A stretch of DNA of 54,649 nucleotides, taken from NCBI GenBank assembly GCA_018607135.1, contig JABBCA010000091.1:90798-145446 (forward strand). Reading direction: 5' to 3'. The translations under genes were made by a program, and so were the position numbers. Of this stretch, positions 1 to 9,515 are shown piece after piece. The notes beneath the pieces were generated by a model that was not told the DNA's origin, made no database searches, and saw only the letters and a list, made by a program, of their open reading frames with translations. Positions within the stretch are counted from its first letter, which is position 1. Every line of letters starts with the position of its first letter. The DNA is from Opitutales bacterium (GTDB taxonomy: Bacteria > Verrucomicrobiota > Verrucomicrobiia > Opitutales > Coraliomargaritaceae).

Positions 1-321
1 CCACCACTTAAGATCAGCCACCCGTATGCGAACAGAACAGTCAACAGTGGGTATAAGCCAAGAGTTGGCACTTCTTCGAAGTGTCGCACGTGCGTCTTAT
101 CGCAAGCATCAAGCGCATAGCTATGAGGTGTGGCACCTTGCTTCTGTGCAAAGCAAGTGTGTGGTGCCTTTTGAGAACGTTTCCTCGAGATCCGTAGTCA
201 CACTACGCCTTGGGCGGACTGTCGAAAAAAGGCTTTAGTATGGCCGCTACGTAACCGATTACGCAGCGAGTTCAGCTCAGGCTAAAATTACTTTGGACTG
301 AGGGGCCACAGTCGCGAGAAA
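1..321. other. Gene-poor left edge with three short hairpins
   Basis: No convincing gene is seen. A 70-codon open frame at 26-238 resembles nothing I know and contains several small inverted repeats: CACTTC/GAAGTG around 69-83, TTGCTT/AAGCAA at 138-143 and 151-156 (with GGCACC/GGTGCC outside it), and CGTAG/CTACG around 192-206. It could be a structured RNA, decayed coding sequence or chance. Confidence 0.3.
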
Positions 322-2103
322 TTAGTCAGCGATTCTATCGGCATGTCGTGCGTCGGCTCTCTTGGCTGAGTTCAGCAGCAGGCCGCCCACTGCGAGTAGG
401 ATACCGCCACAGAAGAGAAAAGCGCTGCGCCCGAGTAAATCATTTGGAATGATCACCATTAGTAGTAGCATGAAGACACCGAAGACGGTCGCCATCCAGC
501 CGATGATTCGACATTGCGGGCCGTCGAGCTCGGAAGTGGTTTCATCGGCTTCAACGGGGCGATGGATGTCGGACCAGAACTGATCGACCTCTTTTTGGCG
601 CACTTCCGAATAACCTTTATAGAATAGACGCGTGAAGAAGAACCAGCCCGTTACCAGCGTAACGTTTAGTAGGACTGTGATGATATAGACATAGTCACCT
701 TTCTCGCGAGCAGTCAGTTCAAGCCCGAAAACGCCTTCAAACCATTCCACATTTAGCACGTGTTTCATCAGCAGTGCGGTCAGCACGCCGACTAGGGCGC
801 AACTCCAACCCGCCCAATCGGGTGTATTCCGAACGAAGAGGCAGAGTATGACAGGGACAGCGATGGGCACTGCGACGATTGCACCGAAGTTCAACATGAT
901 CTCAAACAAGCCTTTGCCGTCACCCTGGCCAGCGAGCACTTCGAGATACAGTGCGATGCCAATCACCAGCAATCCCATTACTAGGCTGGCGAGGTTGCCC
1001 GCCCAGAAGAGTTCTTTCTCGCTGGCTTTCTTGCGTAAAATCGGTTGATAAAAATTGACCACGAAGTAGCCGGCATTCTTGTTCAAACCAGTGTCCATCG
1101 AAGACATGGTTGCGGCAAACATGCCGACTATGAATAATCCAATCATACCGTTTGGTAGGATATTTTGAGCCATCACGACATACGCCAGTTCGCTTGGGTT
1201 TTTAAAGTTGGCGGAGACCTCATTTGCAATGTCTGGGTAGAGGATCGAAGCGGCCATTGGAGGGATGAACCAAATGATCGAACCAAATAGAAAGAGAATT
1301 GAAGCGAGTAGAGCCGCTTTGCGAGCATGGGAGCTGTCGCGTGCACTCAGGTAGCGATTTGCATTGGTCATGGAGTTGGTCGAGATGATCTGCTTCAGTA
1401 AGACCGTTAACATCCAGAAAAATGCGAGCAATGGTATGGTAACGTCATTGCCGAGTGCGGACTCCTGAGGGAGGTTGGAGATGAGCTCTCTGGGGCCGCC
1501 GACTGCGTGCAATGAAAAGCCTGCCGCCACGATGGTGACCAGCATGAGTAGGGTGAGTTGTATGAAATCGGTCGCTGAAACTGCCCATGCGCCACCCACA
1601 ACCGATACTACGATGACAATCAGACCCAGCGCGACGATAGTCTCAACCAGTTCAAAGCCAGGGAAGGCTTGAGTGAAAAATTTGCCAACCGCATTGAGCC
1701 AGATTGCAGCATAGATGAGCCCAATCGGAATATTCATCCAAGTGTAAAACTGCTCATTACCTTTGCCCAGCCGCAAGCGAACGGCTTGAATCGCAGTAAT
1801 CACACGGGTCTGCCGTAGCATCGGTGCGAGTAGGAGGTAATTGATGAAAAAGCCGACGGCATTGGCAACGAAGATGGTCAGTATGATCGGTCCATCATTG
1901 TAGGCTTTACTTGCAGCGCCGATGAAAGTCCAGGCACTGAACTGGGTCATGAACGCGCTGCTTCCCGTCATCCACCAAAACATTTTACCTCCACCACGGA
2001 AATAGTCACTGGTGTTGGATAGGAACTTCCGAAACAGAACACCTGCTAGCAGGATGAACAGGAAGTAAAGGACGATGACTGCGTAGTCGGCGCTAGTTAT
2101 CAT
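322..2103 (-). CDS. Sodium:solute symporter (SSS/SLC5 family)
   Basis: A 593-residue polytopic membrane protein that probably imports a sugar, sugar acid or similar solute with Na+. The sequence shows about 13-14 hydrophobic segments from residue 5 to the C-terminus. The segment TNANRYLSARDSSHARKAA (about residues 245-263) fits the conserved cytoplasmic loop of SSS transporters, where cation-coordinating and gating residues lie nearby. A hydrophilic stretch near residue 525-550 precedes a last pair of membrane spans, an extension common in SLC5-type transporters. The start ATG at 2101-2103 lacks a strong Shine-Dalgarno sequence. Its neighbours are sulfatase and glycosidase genes, so the substrate may be a glycan breakdown product. 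The family is clear, but the substrate cannot be read from sequence. Confidence 0.9.
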   Translation of the reverse strand: MITSADYAVIVLYFLFILLAGVLFRKFLSNTSDYFRGGGKMFWWMTGSSAFMTQFSAWTFIGAASKAYNDGPIILTIFVANAVGFFINYLLLAPMLRQTRVITAIQAVRLRLGKGNEQFYTWMNIPIGLIYAAIWLNAVGKFFTQAFPGFELVETIVALGLIVIVVSVVGGAWAVSATDFIQLTLLMLVTIVAAGFSLHAVGGPRELISNLPQESALGNDVTIPLLAFFWMLTVLLKQIISTNSMTNANRYLSARDSSHARKAALLASILFLFGSIIWFIPPMAASILYPDIANEVSANFKNPSELAYVVMAQNILPNGMIGLFIVGMFAATMSSMDTGLNKNAGYFVVNFYQPILRKKASEKELFWAGNLASLVMGLLVIGIALYLEVLAGQGDGKGLFEIMLNFGAIVAVPIAVPVILCLFVRNTPDWAGWSCALVGVLTALLMKHVLNVEWFEGVFGLELTAREKGDYVYIITVLLNVTLVTGWFFFTRLFYKGYSEVRQKEVDQFWSDIHRPVEADETTSELDGPQCRIIGWMATVFGVFMLLLMVIIPNDLLGRSAFLFCGGILLAVGGLLLNSAKRADARHADRIAD

Positions 2104-2459
2104 TTAAGATGGGGTCGAAGGGATTTATCATTAGATATAATAGTTATCAGTCTTTAGTGTCAAAAGTTCAAGCTGATTTTGGTTTACTATATGGGGACGA
2201 CTTTAAGTCGGCCTGCAGCTGAGCACTCGGACAATTACTGGAATACGGTGATGGACCTAAATTTCGATGTGCGCATCATTTTGGCACTTGAATTTGGCCA
2301 TGTGCAGATTCTAGGAGAGTTTCTCGTTTTGAGATAGAAATACTCGTTCTACCTATGGCCATTGAGTTTCATTGCGATTTCAAAGTCGCTTTTAAGAACA
2401 GTGATTGTGTAGGTGATACCTGAGAGCCATAGTTCAGTATCGCGAGACTCTTGGTGTAG
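2104..2459. other. Gene-poor spacer upstream of a sulfatase remnant
   Basis: No supported gene. A 48-codon frame starting at ATG 2191 (plus) matches nothing I recognise. Around 2415-2460 one plus frame reads like very degraded sulfatase N-terminal sequence with three in-frame stops, so the decay of the pseudogene to the right probably extends into this spacer. Confidence 0.4.
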
Positions 2460-2994
2460 ATTGTTGTAGCGGGCTTGGTTTGTTCGCCTTCGCGCTACGT
2501 TTTGTTGACTGGGTTCTATCCGTCTAGAGGGCCCTTGAAGGATCAGAATACGAAATTTAATAAGCCGATTGCGATTGACACGAACTCTTTAACTCTACCT
2601 CGTCTTTTTCAGGAACGGGGCTATTGAACAGGGCATTTGGGTAAGTGGCACTTAGGCTTTGGATATCCTGCGGGGATCACCAACTGGGCGGGCAAACTGA
2701 AACCTGGCCCTTTAGAGATCGGTTTTATTAGCATATCAGTCTGCCGACGGTTCAATACCTAACTCTGTGATCTTACAGACTGGAAGAAATCAACTCGCTT
2801 TCCGCTTAGGGGATTGGAAGCTAGTGAGCACCGAGAAGACCACCTGGTATGGGAAGCTTGCGATGATCGATTCCGAGTCTCTGCAGTTGTATCACTTAAA
2901 TGAAGATCCAGAGGAGGAAGTGGATTTGTCGGATCAATGTCCAGAGCGTGTCAACGCGCTTCTCAATCAAATCACCGCCGGGCGGATACGGTGA
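2460..2994 (+). pseudogene. Decayed sulfatase (active-site and C-terminal pieces)
   Basis: Remains of a type I (formylglycine) sulfatase. In frame from 2460 the translation includes VCSPSRYVLLTGFYPSR (Cys codon at 2481), the C-x-P-S-R sulfatase signature. It continues through TLPRLFQERGY, is broken by TGA at 2625-2627, and goes on in the same frame with TGHLGKWHLGFG, the typical GKWHLG motif, up to about 2725. The middle of the catalytic domain is then missing. The usual C-terminal part (LGDWKLVSTEK, then QLYHLNEDPEEEVDLSDQ) follows in another frame at about 2758-2994. Stops upstream (TAG 2457), the internal stop, the frame change and an internal deletion of probably more than 200 codons show it is dead. 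It does not seem to be a copy of the intact sulfatase next to it, because the residues around the motifs differ. Confidence 0.85.
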
Positions 2995-3092
2995 TTACCT
3001 AGATTGAACCTGAAGTTATAGAGCGAGTTGTTTAATATAAATTAGTTTGAAAGTGGCTCGAGTCGTCTATTAAAAGTCTGCTCTATAATTGT

Positions 3093-4706
3093 ATGAAACT
3101 GATCTGTATTGCTTTATTCTCACTATCCATTGCCAGTCTTAGCAGCTTCGCTATGGCCATTAGGCCTTCAGTAAAAGACGCACTACCAAATGTAGTGATC
3201 ATCATGGCGGACGACCTCGGCTACTCTGACTTGGGTTCCTATGGTGGCGAACTGCGAACGCCCAATATTGACCAACTTGCAATGGAAGGGGTTCGCTTTA
3301 CTCAGTTTACAAACACGGGCCGTTGCTGTCCCAGTCGTGTGGCACTACTCACTGGAAGAAATCAGCACTCCGTGGGTATGGGCTGGATGACGGCTGTAGA
3401 CGAGCACCGCGAGGGATATCGCGGTCAACTAACGAGTGTTGTGCCCACGATCGCAGAGATCTTTAAGGTGAATGGATACAGCACTTACATGTCGGGGAAG
3501 TGGCATGTGAGTATTGATGGTAACTACAAAGACGTGGATGTGCTTTTACCGAACGGGAGTTGGCCGACGGAGCGTGGTTTCGATCAATTCTATGGTGGCC
3601 TGACTGGTGGTGGACCTTACTCAAGCGTGAGTAGTCTGCTTCGCAATGAGACGCATATAAAGGAATTTGCGGACGACTACTACTACACTACCGAGATCAC
3701 AAAGCATGCCCTTGAATTTGTCGACATGCACGATTCAGAGGATCCTTTTTTTCTTTATTTAGCGCATTATGCTCCGCACCGACCGATGGAAGCTCCCGAA
3801 GAACGTATCGCTACTTACCGTGATCAATATAGAGTCGGTTATGACCTGCTTCGAGAGGCGCGCTTCGAACGGATGCAAGCGCTCGGGATTTTGGAAGCAG
3901 ATGCGGTGCTGCCCTTGCATGCGGTAGACTTTGGTGGCGAATGGCCCGCGTGGAAATCACTCACGCAAGAACAGCAAGAAGCTTGGGTTGAAGAGATGGC
4001 AACGTATGCGGCAATGGTTGAAATTATGGATGATGGTATCGGCGAAGTCATTGATGCCTTAAAGGAAAAAGGCATGTATGAGGACACGCTTATCTTCTTT
4101 CTCAGCGATAATGGTGCCACCTTCGAAGGTGGCGACGCATCGACTTGGGCTGCCGCTTTGAGCAATACTCCATTCCGACAGTATAAACAGTTTACACATT
4201 TCGGTGGGATTAAATCGCCGCTGATCATCCACTATCCGAAGCGGTATTCAAAGATGGCGGGAAGCCTCAATCACAACTTTAGCCACATCATTGATGTGTT
4301 ACCAACGAGCATAGACATCGCAGGCCTCGGCTACCCAGAAACATTCGCAGGTCGTGAAATCGGTGAACCCGATGGTGTGACCCTAGTGCCTGCGATGGAG
4401 GGCGATTTGCTGGATGAGCGTGACCTCTTTTTCGAACACCAGACCGCGAGCGCAGTAATTTCGAGTGGTTGGAAGTTAGTTCGTAAACAGCTCAACGATC
4501 CTTGGGAGCTTTACGATCTGAGCGTTGACCCCTTTGAACAGACCGACCTTGCTGCCGCGCGAACGAAGAAAGCAACCCTATTAGAAAAGAAATGGATGGA
4601 TTGGGCAGCGGCGAACAGTGTGCTTCCACTAGAAACTAGGCCATGGCGTGCGCGTGTTAAGCATTATAAGGCGCTTTATCCTGATCAAGACGGCATTGAC
4701 GAATAG
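3093..4706 (+). CDS. Secreted formylglycine sulfatase (arylsulfatase-like)
   Basis: An intact 537-residue sulfatase expected to cleave sulfate esters, probably from polysaccharide. An N-terminal signal peptide is visible (hydrophobic residues 4-22, possible cut after AMA). The metal-binding ADDLGYSDLG lies at residues 39-48. The signature Cys78-Cys79-Pro-Ser-Arg82 followed by LLTGR provides the cysteine that a formylglycine-generating enzyme would convert. Later come SGKWHV near residue 135 and LSDNGATFEGG near residue 340, matching the second metal and substrate region. The C-terminal part ends with the usual WKLVRK and ELYDLSVDPFEQTDL region. A long insertion (about residues 235-305) lies between HYAPHRP and the DDGIGEVID segment. 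It is flanked by two sulfatase remnants. The exact substrate class cannot be assigned. Confidence 0.93.
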   Translation: MKLICIALFSLSIASLSSFAMAIRPSVKDALPNVVIIMADDLGYSDLGSYGGELRTPNIDQLAMEGVRFTQFTNTGRCCPSRVALLTGRNQHSVGMGWMTAVDEHREGYRGQLTSVVPTIAEIFKVNGYSTYMSGKWHVSIDGNYKDVDVLLPNGSWPTERGFDQFYGGLTGGGPYSSVSSLLRNETHIKEFADDYYYTTEITKHALEFVDMHDSEDPFFLYLAHYAPHRPMEAPEERIATYRDQYRVGYDLLREARFERMQALGILEADAVLPLHAVDFGGEWPAWKSLTQEQQEAWVEEMATYAAMVEIMDDGIGEVIDALKEKGMYEDTLIFFLSDNGATFEGGDASTWAAALSNTPFRQYKQFTHFGGIKSPLIIHYPKRYSKMAGSLNHNFSHIIDVLPTSIDIAGLGYPETFAGREIGEPDGVTLVPAMEGDLLDERDLFFEHQTASAVISSGWKLVRKQLNDPWELYDLSVDPFEQTDLAAARTKKATLLEKKWMDWAAANSVLPLETRPWRARVKHYKALYPDQDGIDE

Positions 4707-5038
4707 TAGCCGTTCTTGCGCAGCAGGTCTGGGTAGTAGGCGATCTGGTCATGCGGGATCTTGTAGTGGCCACGCATTGGATAGGTGCCATTTGAAATCG
4801 CAAACATGCCAGTAATCCATGCGCAACGCGAAGGGGCGCAGACTGGTGCGTTGGCGTAACAGTTGGTGTATCGAAAGCCGTCTTCTCCCAGTTGATCGAT
4901 ATTGGGTGCGTTCGCATGGAGGTTGCCGTAGCAGCCGACCCATGTGACATTGTTATCCTCTCTGGTTAGCCAGAGGATGTTAGCTTTCGTTTCGGACTGG
5001 GTGCGCAGGATTAAGCATGCCGCGCCCCGAGATCGCTG
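4685..5038 (-). pseudogene. Truncated sulfatase N-terminal fragment
   Basis: On the minus strand, read from about 5000 down to TGA at 4685-4687, the translation contains KANILWLTRED, GCYGNLHANAPNIDQL, APVCAPSRCAWITG, YPMRGHYKIP and YPDLLRKNGYYSS. This is the first ~100 residues of a sulfatase, including a C-A-P-S-R active-site motif. No start codon or signal peptide precedes it, and the rest of the catalytic domain is gone. It ends inside the 3' end of the intact plus-strand sulfatase. It lies in the same frame as the GH3 gene, directly after that gene's TAG stop. It is therefore a relic, not a working gene. Two shorter ATG frames overlap it in other registers and are shadows. Confidence 0.82.
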
Positions 5039-6841
5039 CTAGCTTGATGACTTTGCAATCGTAGATTCTGCGAGAATACCTATTTGCGATACGCAGCTCG
5101 CGGTTTCAAGTGGATTGTAGTTTGAGATTGGCCAAGCTCCTTTAGGCTCAAGTTCTCCAAAAATTACTTTCTTGGCAGTGCGTAGCCCTTCAGGAGTTAG
5201 ATTCATGTTTAGAATCAAAGTCTTGGCATCTGGAATTAAACCTCCGACTTCTTTGATGCAGTAGGGTGTATTCGAGATCAGAACGACTGGATAAGCTTTC
5301 TCAATCAATGTTTTGACGTAAGTATTGGGTTTTTCCTGGCGATCGTAGAAGTTAGTGCACAAGATGATGTCATAGTTGTTATTTTCTACAAATTCAACGA
5401 CTGCTTTATCTTGCTCGGGGTCAGAGCCAAAGCGAGTTTCATAGGTTTGTAGGGTCGGCCAGTCCTCTTCCATGAGTTGCGAAAAAAGTGCGGGATGGTC
5501 CCAGAAATCGTGAGGCGATTTTATTGAATTTTGCTGGTTGATGAGCAGCACTTTCTTGGTGCGGTCCAAAGGGAGAGCGTTGAGTTCATCCTTGGGTATC
5601 AGGATTGCGTTTTGGGCCGCAATTTTTGAAGTCTCTATAATGATCGGATCTTTGTAGGGCTCAGCGGCCTTTGAGGCATCGACGAGTCCTGAATCTTCGA
5701 AGAGGCCATATTTGGCTTTCATACGGAGCACACGACGCACCTTATCGTCCAATTCATTGGCATCGATTCTGCCGTCTTCGACCCATTTTTGAATCGTATA
5801 AAACATTTCGCCGCGCCACTGGTTTTCTGCTTTCATCAATATTGTGTCGATGCCTGCCTCGAGTGCGCGCGCGCAAGCCTCACCAATACCGTAACGGTCG
5901 ATGAGTGCACCCATTGTAATGCTGTCGGAAGTAATCAAGCCTTCGAAGCCCAGCTCTTCGCGCAGAAGTCCAGTGACCACTTTTCGAGAAACAGTTGAGA
6001 TATGATCCGGATCAATCTGCGGATAGATGCAGTGGGCAATCATGATTGAATCGAGACCTGCTGCGATCATGCGCTTGTAGGGTAGTAGCTCGACTGCATG
6101 GAGACGCGCTAGACTAACGTCCAATGTCGGGCAAGCGTGGTGTGCATCGGTGGCAGAGTCACCTCTACCAGGAAAGTGCTTCGCTGCGGCGATGACGCCA
6201 CCTTGCTTATATCCTTCCATCATCGCGATCGCATATTCAGCCACGACCTCTGGATCGTCGCTGAAGGCGCGGAAGCCGATTTCTGGATTGTTGGGATTGA
6301 TATTTACGTCCACAACGGGCGAGTGAATCATGTCCATTCCAGAAGCTTTCATCTGGATGGCAACCGAACGTGCGACATCGCGCGCGACATCGAGGCTGCC
6401 GCCAGCCACAAGTCCCATGCAGGAAGGAAATTGAATTACGCCTCCTCTTGAAAGATCCTTGCTGGTGTCATTTTCTTGATCGATCACCATGTGTAAGGGA
6501 ATTGCTGGGTTCCGTTTCGCAGCCATACGCCTTAGGTCATTCAAGACTTCAGCATATTGCTCTGGGCTGCAGTAGGGGGGCATTCCTGGGTCAGCGATCT
6601 TCTGCATCGAAGGTTTAAAATCTTCGCCTAACTGCTGCTTCTTCGCTTTAGAATCAGTGAAGTATCGGAACATACGGGTGAAGGGTGACAGTCTGATACC
6701 ACCGCAGTGGTAGCGTTCTATTGATTCTTTTAGAGCGTTAGTAATAACGGTGCCCGACATTCCGACGACGACGCATTGCCCGATTTTTTGCTCGAGCGTC
6801 ATGCGATCGAGAATGGTTTCGATTTTGTTTTCTATAGACAT
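5039..6841 (-). CDS. GH3 glycosidase, NagZ-like clade
   Basis: A 600-residue glycoside hydrolase family 3 protein, probably a beta-N-acetylhexosaminidase or a related exo-glycosidase. The N-terminal TIM barrel contains KHFPGRGD (residues 221-228) followed by TDAHH (231-235), close to the NagZ signature K-H-F-P-G-x-G-x(4)-D-[ST]-H. Asp232 and His234 would form the characteristic dyad. LITSDSITMGAL (303-313) supplies the likely nucleophile Asp306. A second alpha/beta domain follows from about residue 410, so the protein is longer than proteobacterial NagZ and similar in length to two-domain members. No signal peptide is visible. It lies 41 bases downstream of the HAD gene on the same strand, a likely operon. 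The precise sugar specificity is open (GlcNAc or glucose-type). Confidence 0.85.
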   Translation of the reverse strand: MSIENKIETILDRMTLEQKIGQCVVVGMSGTVITNALKESIERYHCGGIRLSPFTRMFRYFTDSKAKKQQLGEDFKPSMQKIADPGMPPYCSPEQYAEVLNDLRRMAAKRNPAIPLHMVIDQENDTSKDLSRGGVIQFPSCMGLVAGGSLDVARDVARSVAIQMKASGMDMIHSPVVDVNINPNNPEIGFRAFSDDPEVVAEYAIAMMEGYKQGGVIAAAKHFPGRGDSATDAHHACPTLDVSLARLHAVELLPYKRMIAAGLDSIMIAHCIYPQIDPDHISTVSRKVVTGLLREELGFEGLITSDSITMGALIDRYGIGEACARALEAGIDTILMKAENQWRGEMFYTIQKWVEDGRIDANELDDKVRRVLRMKAKYGLFEDSGLVDASKAAEPYKDPIIIETSKIAAQNAILIPKDELNALPLDRTKKVLLINQQNSIKSPHDFWDHPALFSQLMEEDWPTLQTYETRFGSDPEQDKAVVEFVENNNYDIILCTNFYDRQEKPNTYVKTLIEKAYPVVLISNTPYCIKEVGGLIPDAKTLILNMNLTPEGLRTAKKVIFGELEPKGAWPISNYNPLETASCVSQIGILAESTIAKSSS

Positions 6842-6882
6842 ACTGAAAAGGTGTTGGTCTTTTGTGGTTGATTAAAAAATGA

Positions 6883-7839
6883 TTAGGGCGTGACCTGCTT
6901 AGTTAGAGGCCATACTTCGGCGGGACTTAGGGCATTTTTGAATTTCGTGAGTAACTCTTGTTCGTATTGGCGGTCGTAGTTGCCACTTAAGAACCGCTCC
7001 AGCGACTCAGTTTCAAAACGTTCCCATGACTCTGTTTCGAGGCCAGGTATGATCGGGTAGAAGAGTATTTCATTGTCACGTGCTGCTTCCAGATCACCAG
7101 GTGCGTCGCCAATCATAAGCGCACCTTTACTTGGAGATTGGGTTGCTAGCGCTGAACGTAGCTGTATCGATTTGTTACCTTCTTCCTGCCCATACACTTT
7201 GCTGATCACAGCGGTTAAACCTGCCGTTCCCCAATCTTGCTTGAGGGATTCTCCAGAGGAAGAAGAGATGACCATTAGCTCTGCATATTTTGAGGCCCGT
7301 TCTAGGATAGTTTTCACCCTAGGATAGGTCGGAGTTCCCTCCTGCTCCATTATTTCTTCGTAAAGAGCGTCGCTACGCTGGCTCCATTGCTGCACTTTGT
7401 CTAAAAAATCACTGTGCTTGTCTGAGTTGTAGGCGGCCAGAGAGTCAGCGGATAGCGGAGCGCCTGAGAGCACGAATTCAGACAAATCAGTGTGCCCTTC
7501 GAGAATTCTGCTCGCTACTTTAGACTGTTCAGCCAGTCGGTCGAAGGCCATCGCGAGTCCCTGAAAACGGTTCACACCACGATCGGTTGAGTAAAGATTG
7601 ATGCTCTCGGCGATGTGATAGTAATCAGTCGCAATTTCTCCTAGAGCCCATATATCACATGCGAGTGGCTGAAAAACCCGCTTGTGTTTAATTTCCATTG
7701 AATCAAACACCGTTCCGTCGGAGTCGATGCCAATCATAAACTGGCAATTAGATAACTGCGCCTTAGACGCCTCTGCCGGATACGATTCATCGTGAGAGGA
7801 GCGGGGTGAGGCTGTGTTACTGGTAGGAGTTGATTGCAC
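6883..7839 (-). CDS. HAD-superfamily hydrolase
   Basis: A predicted 318-residue haloacid-dehalogenase-type phosphatase. Motif I is IDSDGTVFDSM (Asp39 nucleophile, Asp41 acid/base), motif II is VISSSSGE near residue 190-200, and motif III is MIGDAPGDLEAA near 240, with the acidic pair that binds Mg2+. An alpha-helical cap is inserted between motifs I and II. The first 34 residues are polar and poorly conserved, so translation could instead begin at Met35, just before motif I. It is the first gene of a pair with the GH3 enzyme, which suggests it dephosphorylates a sugar phosphate. That role is inference from context only. Confidence 0.8.
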   Translation of the reverse strand: MQSTPTSNTASPRSSHDESYPAEASKAQLSNCQFMIGIDSDGTVFDSMEIKHKRVFQPLACDIWALGEIATDYYHIAESINLYSTDRGVNRFQGLAMAFDRLAEQSKVASRILEGHTDLSEFVLSGAPLSADSLAAYNSDKHSDFLDKVQQWSQRSDALYEEIMEQEGTPTYPRVKTILERASKYAELMVISSSSGESLKQDWGTAGLTAVISKVYGQEEGNKSIQLRSALATQSPSKGALMIGDAPGDLEAARDNEILFYPIIPGLETESWERFETESLERFLSGNYDRQYEQELLTKFKNALSPAEVWPLTKQVTP

Positions 7840-8805
7840 TACTCTATGTGATAACTATTACACAATTTCGTCAAGCGCCTTTCTGTGCTTACTTGGGATA
7901 CCTATGGCTTGAGACATGCTTCTTCTTAGTTCTTGGCGTGTTTAGGTCTTAAGAACCTTTGAGTCAGCAGATATAGTTAACACTCTCTTGTGGTGAATGT
8001 GCAGACTTACCTGTATGCTACTAAGCAGTGGAGATGGTCAGGTTCAATGCGGTGCAGAAGCATTTCGGCTCCTATTTCTATATTAAGCTCTTGGATATTT
8101 GTTGCTATTTACAAGTCTCTTATCTGGCCAATCACGGTTACGGAACGTCGAACGGGATAATTGATTATCTCTCAGATTGATCGCCCCTTTTTTGAAAACT
8201 AGACGAAGCACATTCAAGCTGGGTATTGCATCGGGTGAGCCGTATAGCTATCTGCAGTAAGTTAATAGCGTCCTGTTCGCATATCTCCACTTCATGGTAT
8301 ATCTGCTATGCTTAATATACATTACTTTAAAGCAGATTATTCTAATTAAAGGTGCAAGTCTCAGATGTTCCTACATTAGCTGCAGCGTTATAGGAATAAC
8401 TCGTGTGCCACAATGTCGACAGTAGGGGTGTAGCTTAATGAAACCTTGGTGTTAGATGATGCCGTAAGCTGAAGGGGCCGGTTGCTTCTGGTGTGCTAAT
8501 TAACTGCTGGCTATAGTCACTACTGAAAGTTCCTGTTGCCGTAGTATTTTGTGTAGGTTGACACGTATCATCGACAATCACAATCGACCGCTCTCTTAGA
8601 AACGAACAGACAACAATCGGTGAAAGAGTGGTGTTTGAGCGTGGGTCGAATATGTCTTAGTTTTTATGTCTAACAATATGGGCGCCAATCATATACGATG
8701 TGGCCGACGCAATAGAATCAAGCTAAGCATCAGTCTAGGCTATCTCATCTAGTATCTGTTCTACACTCTATGAATTACGGTTTTTTAGATGAACCCGTTT
8801 AACCT
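7840..8805. other. Long gene-poor spacer (966 bases)
   Basis: No intact gene is seen on either strand. A 49-codon frame from ATG 8034 (plus) begins MVRFNAVQKHFGSYF, which resembles the first residues of ABC-transporter ATPases (beta-strand plus the K-x-F-G turn), but no Walker motifs follow. The stretch looks A+T-richer than the flanking genes, by eye. It may be another decayed region next to the degraded sulfatases. Confidence 0.4.
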
Positions 8806-9489
8806 TTAATTATTTCCTACTTCGTCTGAGTCCAGTCCGCCTTTTAAGTCATTATCGAGTTTAAGACGTTCGATTTCTTCGATGAGGTAGCGGCTGAATT
8901 TGTTAAAGCGTGGCACGATACTACGTGTCTCCAGTAAGTCCTGCTTGAGTCGACTTACGGGGCAGAGTGTGAAGATTGCGAGGTCTAAGACGTTTTCAGG
9001 GTCTTCCATTTTACCTAGAAAAGTAATGACGTCTGCTGGGATATTTGCACCCAGTCGGCGTTGCGTTTTAAGCAATGCCACGATGCGTGTTGGGATCGAG
9101 TGGAGCGCTTCGGGGCTGCCCCCGGGATCACTGATGATCTGGTTGATGCGCGCGGTGCGATACGGTTCTTCGCTGACGATGCTCTCCATTTCGATTCGTG
9201 CGAGTCCTTGCAATATTAAGTTGGAAGTGCCGTCTGGGTTTTGATGACAGGCACGCACAAGTCCAACACTGGCGACACGATGAGGTGTTTCAAAGACTTC
9301 GGCGTCGGTGGCCTCCTCATTGAGTCCTGCCACGGCAAAAATGCGATCGTTCTCCAGCACGTAGTTGAGCATTTCGCGATAGCGTGGCTCGAAGATATAG
9401 AGCGGCATCATCGCTTGCGGAAACAAGGTCGTGTTGCCTAGAGTCATGATCGGCACTTCGCGAGGGATTTCTATTTCCTGAGAGGTCAT
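8806..9489 (-). CDS. Lon substrate-binding (N) domain protein
   Basis: A 227-residue protein consisting mainly of the Lon protease N-terminal domain, without the AAA+ ATPase or the protease domain. Typical features are the opening PIMTLGNTTLFPQAMMPLYI and FEPRYREML (about residues 14-42), then VGLVRACHQNPDGTSNLILQ and the RIEM strand. These stand-alone proteins (LON_substr_bdg) are widespread; their role is uncertain but may be substrate or peptide binding. The last ~40 residues are charged and helical. It starts 26 bases after the Cdd1-like gene on the same strand, and both probably form a unit with the helicase upstream. Confidence 0.85.
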   Translation of the reverse strand: MTSQEIEIPREVPIMTLGNTTLFPQAMMPLYIFEPRYREMLNYVLENDRIFAVAGLNEEATDAEVFETPHRVASVGLVRACHQNPDGTSNLILQGLARIEMESIVSEEPYRTARINQIISDPGGSPEALHSIPTRIVALLKTQRRLGANIPADVITFLGKMEDPENVLDLAIFTLCPVSRLKQDLLETRSIVPRFNKFSRYLIEEIERLKLDNDLKGGLDSDEVGNN

Positions 9490-9515
9490 GAAAGTTTTGA
9501 GTGCTTAGCGGTGGA

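Noticed and set aside
2767-2994. Free-standing 75-residue gene
   Set aside because: It starts with GTG and is only the C-terminal end of the decayed sulfatase.
3839-4228. 129-residue minus-strand frame inside the sulfatase
   Set aside because: It is an antisense shadow of the intact sulfatase with serine-rich composition and no family match.
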